64,000 nt of DNA from Bacillota bacterium. Lineage in GTDB: Bacteria > Bacillota > Clostridia > Lachnospirales > Lachnospiraceae. Position numbers and translations under genes: made by a program. A model generated the notes under the pieces. It searched no databases. It saw only the letters and a list, made by a program, of their open reading frames with translations, and was not told the origin of the DNA. Numbering within the stretch: position 1 is the stretch's first letter; every line of letters begins with the position of its first letter. The stretch is from assembly GCA_023411555.1 (NCBI GenBank), contig JAEYOQ010000008.1, positions 29,815-93,814 on the forward strand. The letters run 5' to 3'. Below are positions 56,551 through 64,000 of the stretch, in pieces.

Positions 56551-57091
56551 CTTTTTAACCTTTTGTTTTTCTCTGCTGCCGGGAGCCGGTCAGATGTATA
56601 TGGGCTTCATGAGACGTGGAAGTTCCTTAATGGCCTATTTCTTTTTAACCATCTTTTTATCCACCTGGTTAGGTCTGGGACCCTTAATGTTTTTTATGCC
56701 TATCATATGGTTCTATGCGTTCTTTGACACCCATAACCTACGCGCCATGCCAGACGATGAATTTTATGCATTGGAGGATAATTTCATACTGCTTCCGGAC
56801 TATGCCAAGGAAAAAGCACAGCTCATTCAGAGCAAATACCGTAACCTACTTGCGATAGCACTGATTGTGATCGGTTCTACTATCTTATGGAATAATTTTA
56901 TGAGTATCATTAGAAGAATTGTACCCGGCATAGTATATGATATTCTAAGTAGTTTTGGACGCTTAGTACCTCAATTGTTCGTAGCCTGTGCCATCATAGC
57001 CTTTGGCATCTATCTGATCCGTGGCAAGAAGCAGGATCTGGATGCGATTGAGAAGGATAAGTTTCTAGAGGATAAAGGGGGGTTACAATAA
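56531..57091 (+). CDS. Polytopic membrane protein of the ECF operon
   Basis: A 186-residue protein with a start like TM2-domain proteins (FLTFCFSLLPGAGQMYMGFM), two or three further helices and a C-terminal KKQDLDAIEKDKF tail. The ATG at 56531 has GGAGG 9 nt upstream and overlaps the anti-sigma gene; the frame can be read back to a TTG at 56525. Function is unknown. It ends in TAATG, where the next gene begins. Confidence 0.75.
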   Translation: MTRKKSSFLTFCFSLLPGAGQMYMGFMRRGSSLMAYFFLTIFLSTWLGLGPLMFFMPIIWFYAFFDTHNLRAMPDDEFYALEDNFILLPDYAKEKAQLIQSKYRNLLAIALIVIGSTILWNNFMSIIRRIVPGIVYDILSSFGRLVPQLFVACAIIAFGIYLIRGKKQDLDAIEKDKFLEDKGGLQ

Positions 57092-57396
57092 TGACTAAGA
57101 CCCACAGAGTCGGTACCTTTACCTTAGGCGGTATGCTGATTATCTTTGGTATACTGTTTCTGCTTCAGATCTTTAATTTGGGGATCACCTATGAGCTGAT
57201 ATTCAAGCTTTGGCCTACCATATTTATTTTCTTAGGTGGCGAGATATTAATTGCAAACTTCAAGCAACAGGGAGAACAGCTTACCTATGACAAGACCGCA
57301 TTTGTATTAATCGTCGTCCTCACCTTCTTTGCAATGGGTATGGCAGTAGTAGACTATTGCATGAATATTGCAAATAACCACATTACAATCTTTTAA
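57091..57396 (+). CDS. DUF5668/LiaF-TM-like membrane protein
   Basis: A 101-residue protein with three hydrophobic segments; LGGMLIIFGILFLLQIFNLG and LWPTIFIFLGGEIL resemble the small membrane domains of LiaI/LiaF-type envelope-stress proteins. It is the last gene of the ECF operon; its ATG overlaps the previous stop by one base. It may help sense or report envelope stress to the anti-sigma factor, which is inference from context. Confidence 0.72.
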   Translation: MTKTHRVGTFTLGGMLIIFGILFLLQIFNLGITYELIFKLWPTIFIFLGGEILIANFKQQGEQLTYDKTAFVLIVVLTFFAMGMAVVDYCMNIANNHITIF

Positions 57397-57422
57397 GTAG
57401 CCAATTACTCCCACATTTGTTT

Positions 57423-57457
57423 CAGAACCCTCGCTCCTGCTAGAGGGTTCTGTTTTT
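57423..57457 (+). terminator. Terminator of the ECF operon
   Basis: CAGAACCCTC (57423-57432) pairs perfectly with 57443-57452 around a 10-nt loop and is followed by TTTTT. Confidence 0.88.
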
Positions 57458-57533
57458 ATATTACAAGAAAAGGATGTTGAAAGCCTAACACTTTCAGCAC
57501 CCTTTTCATAATATGAAGAAAAGATTAGCATGA

Positions 57534-60500
57534 TTACTTAAAATATTCCACACCGGACTCAAAGATAAATTGATTCTGGTCTCCGGTAATATTAATAGCA
57601 ACAGAAGAACCTCGGCGTTCTGAATGCGCCATCTTACCCAGAACTCTTCCGTCCGGACTGGTAATCCCTTCTATAGCATAATAGGATCCGTTGGGATTAA
57701 AACCCTCTTCCATTGTAGGATTCCCTATTAGGTCCACATACTGGGTTGCAATCTGACCATTATCAAATAGTTTTTTGATCCACTCTTCGCTTGCAACAAA
57801 TCTTCCTTCACCATGGGAAGCCGGAATGGAATATACTCCGCCTAGCTCTGCCTTCCTTAACCAAGGCGATTTATTGGATACTACCTTTGTATATACTGAC
57901 TTAGAGATATGACGTCCGATTTGATTCATAGCCAGTGTAGGTGTTTCCTCTGTTAAGGGAGTTATCTCACCATATGGCACCAGGCCTAATTTGATCAACG
58001 CTTGGAAGCCGTTGCAGATACCAAGCACTAAACCATCCCGTTTCTGAAGTAAATCACTTACTGCATCCATAAGCTTAGCGTTTCTGAAGGCAGTTGCAAT
58101 GAACTTACCGGAACCGTCGGGTTCATCCCCGGCGGAAAAGCCACCGGGGAACATCAGAATCTGCGCCCCCTGAATTGCCTCTGCAAAGGCCCCCACAGAT
58201 TGCACGATGTTATCCGCCGACAGGTTCTTGAATACGAGGGTCTTAACCTCCGCACCCGCTTGTTCAAATGCTCGTAACGAATCATACTCGCAATTTGTTC
58301 CCGGAAATACCGGAATGAATACCTTGGGTTTTGCAACCTTATACTTTGCTACATAGATTTTACCTGTATTATAAAGCCTCGTCTCAAGCTGCTGATCTTG
58401 GTTTCCGGAGTTTGTAGGATACACCTTCTCTAAGGTATTGGTCCATGCTGTCAAAGCCTCTTCTATCGTAATACTCATATCTTCTGATTTAATCTCTCTA
58501 GTCTCGGTAACTGTTCCAATCACTTTATAATCTGCTTCCGTAAGACCGAAATCCCTCAGAGACTCCACATCATTGACTGGAAATTCTGCCAGGATATCGC
58601 CATATGCAGGTAGAAACAATTCTTTCTTGGTAAGGCCCTTCACAAGTTCAACACCAAGCTTATTACCGAAAGCCATCTTACTGACTCCCTCAGCGACACC
58701 GCCATAACCCACTGCAAAAGCTGATAATACCTTACCGGCTCTCATCAGCTTGGTAAGTGCAGTGTAGAGTACACCTACCTGTACATAGTCCGGAAGATCG
58801 TAATCATTCTTTTTAATACGAAATCTTATCAGTACATTCCCAGGCCTTTTCAGCTCAGTCGTTATAATGTCAGAGGCTTTGGCCATGTCAACCGCAAAGG
58901 CAACTAAGGTCGGAGGGACATCGATGTCATTAAAGCTGCCTGACATACTGTCCTTTCCTCCAATCGAAGGAAGTCCCAGTTTTATCTGTGCATCATACGC
59001 ACCTAGCAAGGCAACCAATGGCTCTCCCCATCGTTTTGGATCCGTTCCCAGCTTACGGAAGAACTCCTGGAAGGTAAAGCGTATCTTCTTATAATCTCCG
59101 CCTGCCGCTACAATCTTAGCTACGGAGGCTAATACTGCGTATATAGAACCATGAAATGGTGACCAACTGGACAAATATGGGTCAAAGCCATAGCTCATCA
59201 TAGATACGGTGTCACAGCTTCCATTAAGCACCGGTAGCTTCGCTGTCATTGTCTGTATGGGAGATAGCTGATACCTACCGCCATAAGGCATGGTTACGGT
59301 TGCTGCACCGATGGAGCTGTCAAACATCTCTACCAAGCCCTTCTTAGAGCAGACATTGAGAGCCGACAAAGTATCAAGCCAGATTTCCTTAACACCTTTA
59401 TTCAAATCAGCCGTTCCCATCTGCAGATAATTATTATCCTTACAGGGCATGCTCACATAGGCACTGGCCTCCTGATGGGCACCATTCGTGTCTAAGAAGG
59501 CTCTTGAGATATTAACGATCTCTTTCCCTCTCCAGTTCATGACCAGTCTTGGCGCTTCCGTCACCTTAGCAACCACCACTGCTTCCAGATTCTCTTCTTC
59601 AGCAAACCTTAGCATTTTTTCTACATCCCTCGGATCTACGACAATTGCCATTCTCTCCTGAGATTCTGAAATTGCTAGTTCGGTACCGTCCAAGCCGGCA
59701 TATTTTTTAGGGACCTGATCTAAATCTATACAAAGTCCTGGTGCCAGTTCACCGATTGCAACGGATACACCACCAGCACCAAAATCATTACACTTCTTGA
59801 TCAATCGACTTACTTCTTCTCTTCGAAATAGTCTCTGAAGCTTACGCTCGGTCGGAGCATTTCCCTTCTGCACCTCAGCTCCACAAGTAGAGATCGATTC
59901 TGTAGTGTGGGATTTGGAGGAGCCTGTGGCTCCGCCACAACCATCGCGACCTGTTCTTCCACCCATTAAGATGATTACATCACCCGGATCTGAGTTCTTC
60001 CGAATTACATTCTTTCTGGGAGCTGCACCCATTACGGCACCGATCTCTAATCTCTTTGCTACATAATTCGGATGATATATCTCATCTACCAATCCGGTTG
60101 CAAGCCCAATCTGGTTACCATAGGAGCTATAGCCTGCTGCAGCACCGGTACAAATCTTTCTCTGGGCCAGCTTTCCCTGCATTGTATCCTTAATCGAAGT
60201 CGTGGGATCCGCCGCACCGGTGACACGCATTGCTTGATATACATAACCTCGTCCCGATAGGGGATCACGAATTGCACCGCCAAGACAGGTTGCTGCTCCA
60301 CCAAAAGGCTCTATCTCTGTGGGATGGTTATGGGTCTCATTCTTGAAGAAGACCAACCATTCCTCTGTTTTGTCATCTATTTGGACAGGAACGATGATGG
60401 AGCAGGCATTAATCTCATCCGATACCTCCATGTCCTCTAGCTTCCCATCTGCTCTCAGCTTCTTCATAGCAAGTAAAGCGATATCCATAAGAGAGACATA

Positions 60501-61313
60501 TTTATCATCCCTTCCTACATATAGCTTCTCCCGCTCCATCAGATAACTTTGATATGCTGCCTTAATCGGCTCCGTATAATAACCTTCCTCTATCTGTATG
60601 TCCGTAAGCTCCGTCAAGAAGGTGGTATGGCGGCAATGATCCGACCAATAGGTATCTAACACCCTGATTTCAGTAATCGATGGATCACGCTTCTCTTCCA
60701 CTTTAAAGTAATTCTGTATATGCTTAAAATCCTGACATGTCATAGCCAGGCTTAATGCTTCATATAGCTTAATCAGTTCTTCCTCTGAAAGCTCCACGAA
60801 GCCCTCCAGAATCGATACCTCATCCGGTTCTTCGAACTTAGTAACCAGAGTCATAGGCTTCTTCTCTCCTGCCTCACGAGAATCCACCGGGTTGATGCAA
60901 TAGCTTTTAATACGTTCGACCTCTTCCCCAGAAACATCGCCACTCAAAACATAGGTGGTTGCAGATCGAATTACAGGCTCCTCCTTCTCATTCAGAAGCT
61001 TGACACACTGTTCCGCAGAATCCGCTCTCTGGTCAAATTGTCCTGGTAGATACTCTACGGTAAAGATGATATCCGTTTCTTCGGACACAAAGCTTTCTTC
61101 ATACAGCTGGTCCAGAGGTGGTTCCGAGAAAACGGTACCCAGTGCCTTCTTATAGGTCTCCTCACTAACATTCTCTATATCATAGCGTATTAAGACCCGT
61201 ACGGTATCGAGACCCTTCATTCCCAGATAGCTACGTAGTTCTCTCCTTAGTTCCATTGCTCTTACCGCATACGGTGTTTTCTTTTCAACATAAATTCTTT
61301 TTATGTTACTCAT
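57534..61313 (-). CDS. purL: Phosphoribosylformylglycinamidine synthase, single chain
   Basis: Converts FGAR, glutamine and ATP to FGAM in purine synthesis. At about 1259 residues it is the large single-chain form that fuses the synthase with the PurQ-like glutaminase: synthase motifs DTYWSDHCRHTTF and NETHNHPTEIEPFGGAATC, glutaminase motifs VFPGTNCEYDS, LGICNGFQAL and ASHGEGRF. I start at the ATG of MSNIKRIYVEKKTPY; the longest frame begins at 61358. It is alone here, with no other pur gene. A promoter candidate is TTGATC-17-TTATAG (61403-61431, minus strand). Confidence 0.95.
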   Translation of the reverse strand: MSNIKRIYVEKKTPYAVRAMELRRELRSYLGMKGLDTVRVLIRYDIENVSEETYKKALGTVFSEPPLDQLYEESFVSEETDIIFTVEYLPGQFDQRADSAEQCVKLLNEKEEPVIRSATTYVLSGDVSGEEVERIKSYCINPVDSREAGEKKPMTLVTKFEEPDEVSILEGFVELSEEELIKLYEALSLAMTCQDFKHIQNYFKVEEKRDPSITEIRVLDTYWSDHCRHTTFLTELTDIQIEEGYYTEPIKAAYQSYLMEREKLYVGRDDKYVSLMDIALLAMKKLRADGKLEDMEVSDEINACSIIVPVQIDDKTEEWLVFFKNETHNHPTEIEPFGGAATCLGGAIRDPLSGRGYVYQAMRVTGAADPTTSIKDTMQGKLAQRKICTGAAAGYSSYGNQIGLATGLVDEIYHPNYVAKRLEIGAVMGAAPRKNVIRKNSDPGDVIILMGGRTGRDGCGGATGSSKSHTTESISTCGAEVQKGNAPTERKLQRLFRREEVSRLIKKCNDFGAGGVSVAIGELAPGLCIDLDQVPKKYAGLDGTELAISESQERMAIVVDPRDVEKMLRFAEEENLEAVVVAKVTEAPRLVMNWRGKEIVNISRAFLDTNGAHQEASAYVSMPCKDNNYLQMGTADLNKGVKEIWLDTLSALNVCSKKGLVEMFDSSIGAATVTMPYGGRYQLSPIQTMTAKLPVLNGSCDTVSMMSYGFDPYLSSWSPFHGSIYAVLASVAKIVAAGGDYKKIRFTFQEFFRKLGTDPKRWGEPLVALLGAYDAQIKLGLPSIGGKDSMSGSFNDIDVPPTLVAFAVDMAKASDIITTELKRPGNVLIRFRIKKNDYDLPDYVQVGVLYTALTKLMRAGKVLSAFAVGYGGVAEGVSKMAFGNKLGVELVKGLTKKELFLPAYGDILAEFPVNDVESLRDFGLTEADYKVIGTVTETREIKSEDMSITIEEALTAWTNTLEKVYPTNSGNQDQQLETRLYNTGKIYVAKYKVAKPKVFIPVFPGTNCEYDSLRAFEQAGAEVKTLVFKNLSADNIVQSVGAFAEAIQGAQILMFPGGFSAGDEPDGSGKFIATAFRNAKLMDAVSDLLQKRDGLVLGICNGFQALIKLGLVPYGEITPLTEETPTLAMNQIGRHISKSVYTKVVSNKSPWLRKAELGGVYSIPASHGEGRFVASEEWIKKLFDNGQIATQYVDLIGNPTMEEGFNPNGSYYAIEGITSPDGRVLGKMAHSERRGSSVAINITGDQNQFIFESGVEYFK

Positions 61314-61658
61314 ACAAATACCAAGCCTTTCTCCATAGCCTACGAATCTGGGCGACATCTGTTACTTTTATAGTTCAACTCTAGTTATTCTTCACACCCA
61401 GTCTATAATGTATCAAAATGAATTTGATCAATGATTTTCGAATCGGAGTATTTGATTGAACTCATAAATCAGCATTAACAAGGTGTGAATAGCAATAAAC
61501 TCTAGTGTTTTAATGCTTTTGTATTATCATTCTCTTGCATTATAGCATAACATGTCTTATAATCAAAATTAATATATGTTAATCTTTTTATTAGACGGAC
61601 TAATAGATAGATACCATTATTTCTATCGAAAATCTTAATATATAAAGGAAAAATCACA
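61314..61658. promoter_or_regulatory. purL / cyclase divergent control region
   Basis: About 345 bp. TTCACACC (61391-61398) and GGTGTGAA (61482-61489) form an 8-bp inverted repeat 83 bp apart around the purL promoter candidate, with partial pairing beyond. I looked for a purine riboswitch and did not find the conserved TATAGG/GTTTCTACC-type core. The repeat may be an operator pair or a leader stem. Confidence 0.35.
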
Positions 61659-62894
61659 ATGGATGTTCAACATGATATAAGGAAAAGTATTCCTGATATA
61701 TTAAAGGCGATTAAAAACACCTATGATATAAATCAAATTACATATTATGAAAATCAGTTAGCTTGCATGCTGGCTTCCCCTCTCATGTTTCTAGCTGCCA
61801 TAATAACCTTAGTCTATCTTTTCATACCTACTGCGGAGCCTAAGGCCAATTTATTTATCAATATGATGCTATTTCTGCTGATCGGCTGCTCCTTCGAGCT
61901 GCTTCGCAGAGCCAAGCTAAAGGTATCGACCTCCTCTATGATCTTAACCGGTCTGTTTGCCCTTTGGTCCATATTCATGTACTCGCGCTATTATCATATC
62001 ATTGGACCTGCAATATGGACCATCTCGGTAATGCAGATAATATGTGCAATGTCCAGGATACGTAAGGATATGGCAGTCATTAATGGGTCTATCAATATCC
62101 TGATCTGTATCCATAGTTTACTTAATATAAGGACCTTTGTTTATGAGATTACCCCCTTTTTTCTATTACCTCAGGGCCTTCTCCTGCTACTGCTTTTTCT
62201 CATTTTAAGTATCGCTCAGAGAATCAACAAAGATCGTTATGAGAACCTGTATCAGCAGTATCTCATAGTAAACGATCAAAAAAGAGACATTACCGCCCTA
62301 TATGAGGAATTAATCGCTACGGAAGAGGAATTGCGCGAGCAAAATAATCAGCTTGCCGATTATAATAATAGAATTATCGCAAGAGAGCAGAAGCTCCATT
62401 CTCTTGCCTATTATGATTCTCTGACCGGATTACCGAATCGTGCCATGTTTATGGAGCATCTCGAGCAGACCATAGAACTGTGTACGCGTAAAACCAAGCC
62501 CTTTTACTTAGTATTATTTGATATTGATTCCTTTAAGATACTCAACAACACCTTAGGCTTTCCCGAAGGTGATCAATATCTTCTTTTCGTTACCGATAAT
62601 TTGAAGAAGCATCTTAAGGAAGAAGATATTCTAGCTAGAATTGATGGAGATGAATTTGCTTTAATAATTCGAAGAGATATCAATGAGACCGTCGCCGCCT
62701 TGGAGATTGAACAGATGAAAAGCAGCTTTTCCCAACCATTTCTTTTTAATAATTCAGAATTCCGTCTTTCTGCTAGCTATGGATTATCGTTGTTTCCCAG
62801 AGATGGCATTAGCTCCTCAGAAATGCTAAAAAGGGCCAATATCACACTAGATGAAGCCAAGAAATCATCTATTCTAACCGAACAGCATTATTAA
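61659..62894 (+). CDS. Membrane-bound diguanylate cyclase
   Basis: A 411-residue protein with about six membrane helices in residues 35-190, a coiled-coil linker (LYEELIATEEELREQNNQL) and a C-terminal GGDEF domain starting at SLAYYDSLTGLPN. The active-site loop reads RIDGDEF, a DGDEF variant in which the metal and catalytic Asp/Glu are kept, so c-di-GMP synthesis is likely. It would oppose the EAL protein at 7378. AAAGGA precedes the ATG. Confidence 0.88.
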   Translation: MDVQHDIRKSIPDILKAIKNTYDINQITYYENQLACMLASPLMFLAAIITLVYLFIPTAEPKANLFINMMLFLLIGCSFELLRRAKLKVSTSSMILTGLFALWSIFMYSRYYHIIGPAIWTISVMQIICAMSRIRKDMAVINGSINILICIHSLLNIRTFVYEITPFFLLPQGLLLLLLFLILSIAQRINKDRYENLYQQYLIVNDQKRDITALYEELIATEEELREQNNQLADYNNRIIAREQKLHSLAYYDSLTGLPNRAMFMEHLEQTIELCTRKTKPFYLVLFDIDSFKILNNTLGFPEGDQYLLFVTDNLKKHLKEEDILARIDGDEFALIIRRDINETVAALEIEQMKSSFSQPFLFNNSEFRLSASYGLSLFPRDGISSSEMLKRANITLDEAKKSSILTEQHY

Positions 62895-62923
62895 GCAATT
62901 CTTACCTTAAAAAGGAGAATCAT

Positions 62924-63820
62924 ATGGATATCAATTACGAACTATATAAGGTTTTTTATCATGTAGCTAAAAGTTTAAGCTTTTCAGAGGCTGCAGAAAC
63001 CCTATTTATTTCACAATCCGCTGTTAGTCAGTCGATCAAGACTTTGGAGAAGCGTCTGAATCAGACCCTCTTCATCCGCAGCACAAAGCGTGTCGCTTTA
63101 ACAAAGGAAGGCGAGCTGTTATTAAAGCATATCGAACCAGCCATTAATCTCATCAGTAGAGGTGAGAACCAGCTCTGTGCAGACCCAAAAAGCGGTGTGC
63201 AGTTAAGAATCGGAGCCAGTGATACAATCTGTCGTTATTATCTGGTCCCTTATCTTAACAACTTTCATAAGAAATATCCCAACATACACATCAAGGTAAC
63301 GAATGCTACCTCCTTACAATGTGCAAAGCTCTTGGAGCGTAATGATGTTGACGTAATTGTTACCAACTCACCGAATTCTGCATTAAATAATATGATGCAG
63401 ATCCTTCCGGTCAAGGAATTCCGGGATATTTTCATCGCTAATCCGGAGGCTTTCCCCCTAACAGATCGTCCCATCAGTCTGCAGGAGCTTCAGCAGCATC
63501 CAATTTTGATGTTGGACAAGCGCTCCACGACGAGTATGTTCCTCCATAACCTGTTCCTAGAGAATTCTTTGGATCTTGTCCCTGCCATAGAGCTGAGCAG
63601 CAATGACCTCCTGATCGACCTGGCAAAGATCGGCTTAGGCATCGCCTTTATCCCCGATTTCTGTGTCAAGGAGTTGAGCCATCTTACTGTCATAAATACT
63701 ACTAAGGAGATTCCTCCACGTATGCTGGTCGCTGCCTACAATACCGATATTCCTCTCTCGGATGGAGCCAAATATTTTATAGACAGCCTGACTGAGAATT
63801 CAGATTTGCAAATCAATTAA
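62924..63820 (+). CDS. LysR-family transcriptional regulator
   Basis: A 298-residue regulator with a winged HTH (SLSFSEAAETLFISQSAVSQ, residues 18-37) and a periplasmic-binding-like sensor domain (about 90-290). The AAGGAG site is 7 nt before the ATG and the gene is 29 bp after the cyclase. No divergent target gene is adjacent, so the regulon cannot be read here. The stop at 63818-63820 is 17 bp from the intron end. Confidence 0.92.
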   Translation: MDINYELYKVFYHVAKSLSFSEAAETLFISQSAVSQSIKTLEKRLNQTLFIRSTKRVALTKEGELLLKHIEPAINLISRGENQLCADPKSGVQLRIGASDTICRYYLVPYLNNFHKKYPNIHIKVTNATSLQCAKLLERNDVDVIVTNSPNSALNNMMQILPVKEFRDIFIANPEAFPLTDRPISLQELQQHPILMLDKRSTTSMFLHNLFLENSLDLVPAIELSSNDLLIDLAKIGLGIAFIPDFCVKELSHLTVINTTKEIPPRMLVAAYNTDIPLSDGAKYFIDSLTENSDLQIN

Positions 63821-63836
63821 TAAAATATATCATATA

Positions 63837-64000
63837 ATCGAGTAGGAGGCGGTGATTAGCCGCCGTCCTCTCACAGCACCGTGCGTACCGTTCGGTACAC
63901 GGCGCTTTCAATAGTTGACGTACACAGACTGATATGCAGTGGTTAAGTCATAAAAGCCATTGTGTATCAGTCTTTCTTTTGTTAAAGCTATGTTGACCGC
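63837..64000 (-). mobile_element. Group II intron (IIC-like), 3' end, cut by window edge
   Basis: On the minus strand, 63875-63906 folds as domain V: a 9-bp lower stem starting AGCGCCG, a 2-nt bulge, a 4-bp upper stem and a GAAC loop. It is followed by a domain VI-like stem (GGCGG/CCGCC) with CTAAT and the 3' end CTACTCGAT at 63837. The pattern matches bacterial class C introns as I recall them. Its reverse transcriptase ends at 63908. The rest lies beyond 64000. Confidence 0.85.
63908..64000 (-). CDS. ltrA: Group II intron maturase/reverse transcriptase, C-terminal end (partial)
   Basis: The last 30 residues of a frame that runs in from the right edge and ends in TGA at 63908-63910. The sequence ALTKERLIHNGFYDLTTAY followed by a Tyr-rich end fits the C-terminus of intron-encoded proteins, and it is directly upstream of domain V, where such genes end. 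The catalytic part is outside the window. Confidence 0.65.
   Translation of the reverse strand, partial: AVNIALTKERLIHNGFYDLTTAYQSVYVNY

Noticed and set aside
61314..61658. Purine riboswitch in the purL leader
   Set aside because: The conserved core sequences are not present; only an 8-bp inverted repeat was found.
1..64000. CRISPR arrays, tRNA or rRNA genes
   Set aside because: No spaced direct repeats of CRISPR type and no tRNA or rRNA sequence was recognised; the only tandem array is the coding repeat at 9054-9461.

Overview
The window looks like chromosome of a plant-polysaccharide-degrading, motile, spore-former-related Lachnospiraceae (Clostridia). The base composition is low GC, ribosome binding sites are strong AGGAGG types, lipoprotein and PfkB/Opp families are clostridial in flavour, two chemoreceptors are present, and glycoside hydrolases (GH51, two GH43, GH95, GH36, GH38) are abundant. 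I see no tRNA, rRNA, CRISPR array or prophage.

Layout. 1-418: 3' end of a regulator. 661-4905: minus-strand arabinan operon (cytoplasmic GH43, secreted GH43 endo-arabinanase lipoprotein, GH51, small DUF6171 protein). 5367-6470 aroC. 6763-7200 lipoprotein. 7378-8685 EAL protein with degenerate GGDEF. 8946-11340: a secreted protein made of eight 18-residue repeats facing two tandem HTH/TPR-like regulators. 11855-12949: stand-alone VirB4-like ATPase. 13263-14078 lgt. 14166-17247: GH95 and PHP genes. 17424-19541 chemoreceptor. 19638-29114: complete inositol catabolic set (iolA, E, D, B, C, J, R and divergent iolG) but no transporter. 29244-47800: a long minus-strand glycan locus (GH36, MBL hydrolase, DUF5054 GH38-like, NPP1-like, HAD, Opp-type ABC importer, GntR/LacI regulator, GH38). 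48141-50708: hypothetical protein and a YtrA-type GntR/ABC set. 50906-53191 second chemoreceptor. 53945-54976 M42 peptidase. 55345-57396: small peptide, ECF sigma factor, zinc anti-sigma and two membrane proteins. 57534-61313 purL. 61659-63820: diguanylate cyclase and LysR regulator. 63837-64000: 3' end of a group II (IIC-like) intron on the minus strand.

The most unusual part is 8775-11443. The 172-aa secreted repeat protein carries seven exact copies of the nonapeptide SDMPHIVTA plus one degenerate copy and ends exactly at the end of a copy. It is convergent, with a 2-bp gap and no terminator, to two regulators of the kind that sense short peptides (RRNPP type). I infer a multi-copy pheromone precursor with its receptors. 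Two perfect hairpins at 8775-8833 and 8870-8898 would stop antisense transcripts coming from the regulator operon. A second surprise is the ECF sigma factor at 55542, which has no ATG/GTG/TTG start and appears to start at ATT, 8 nt after a perfect Shine-Dalgarno. Two long nested hairpins (471-630 and 47966-48083) and the orphan VirB4-like ATPase are further loose ends.
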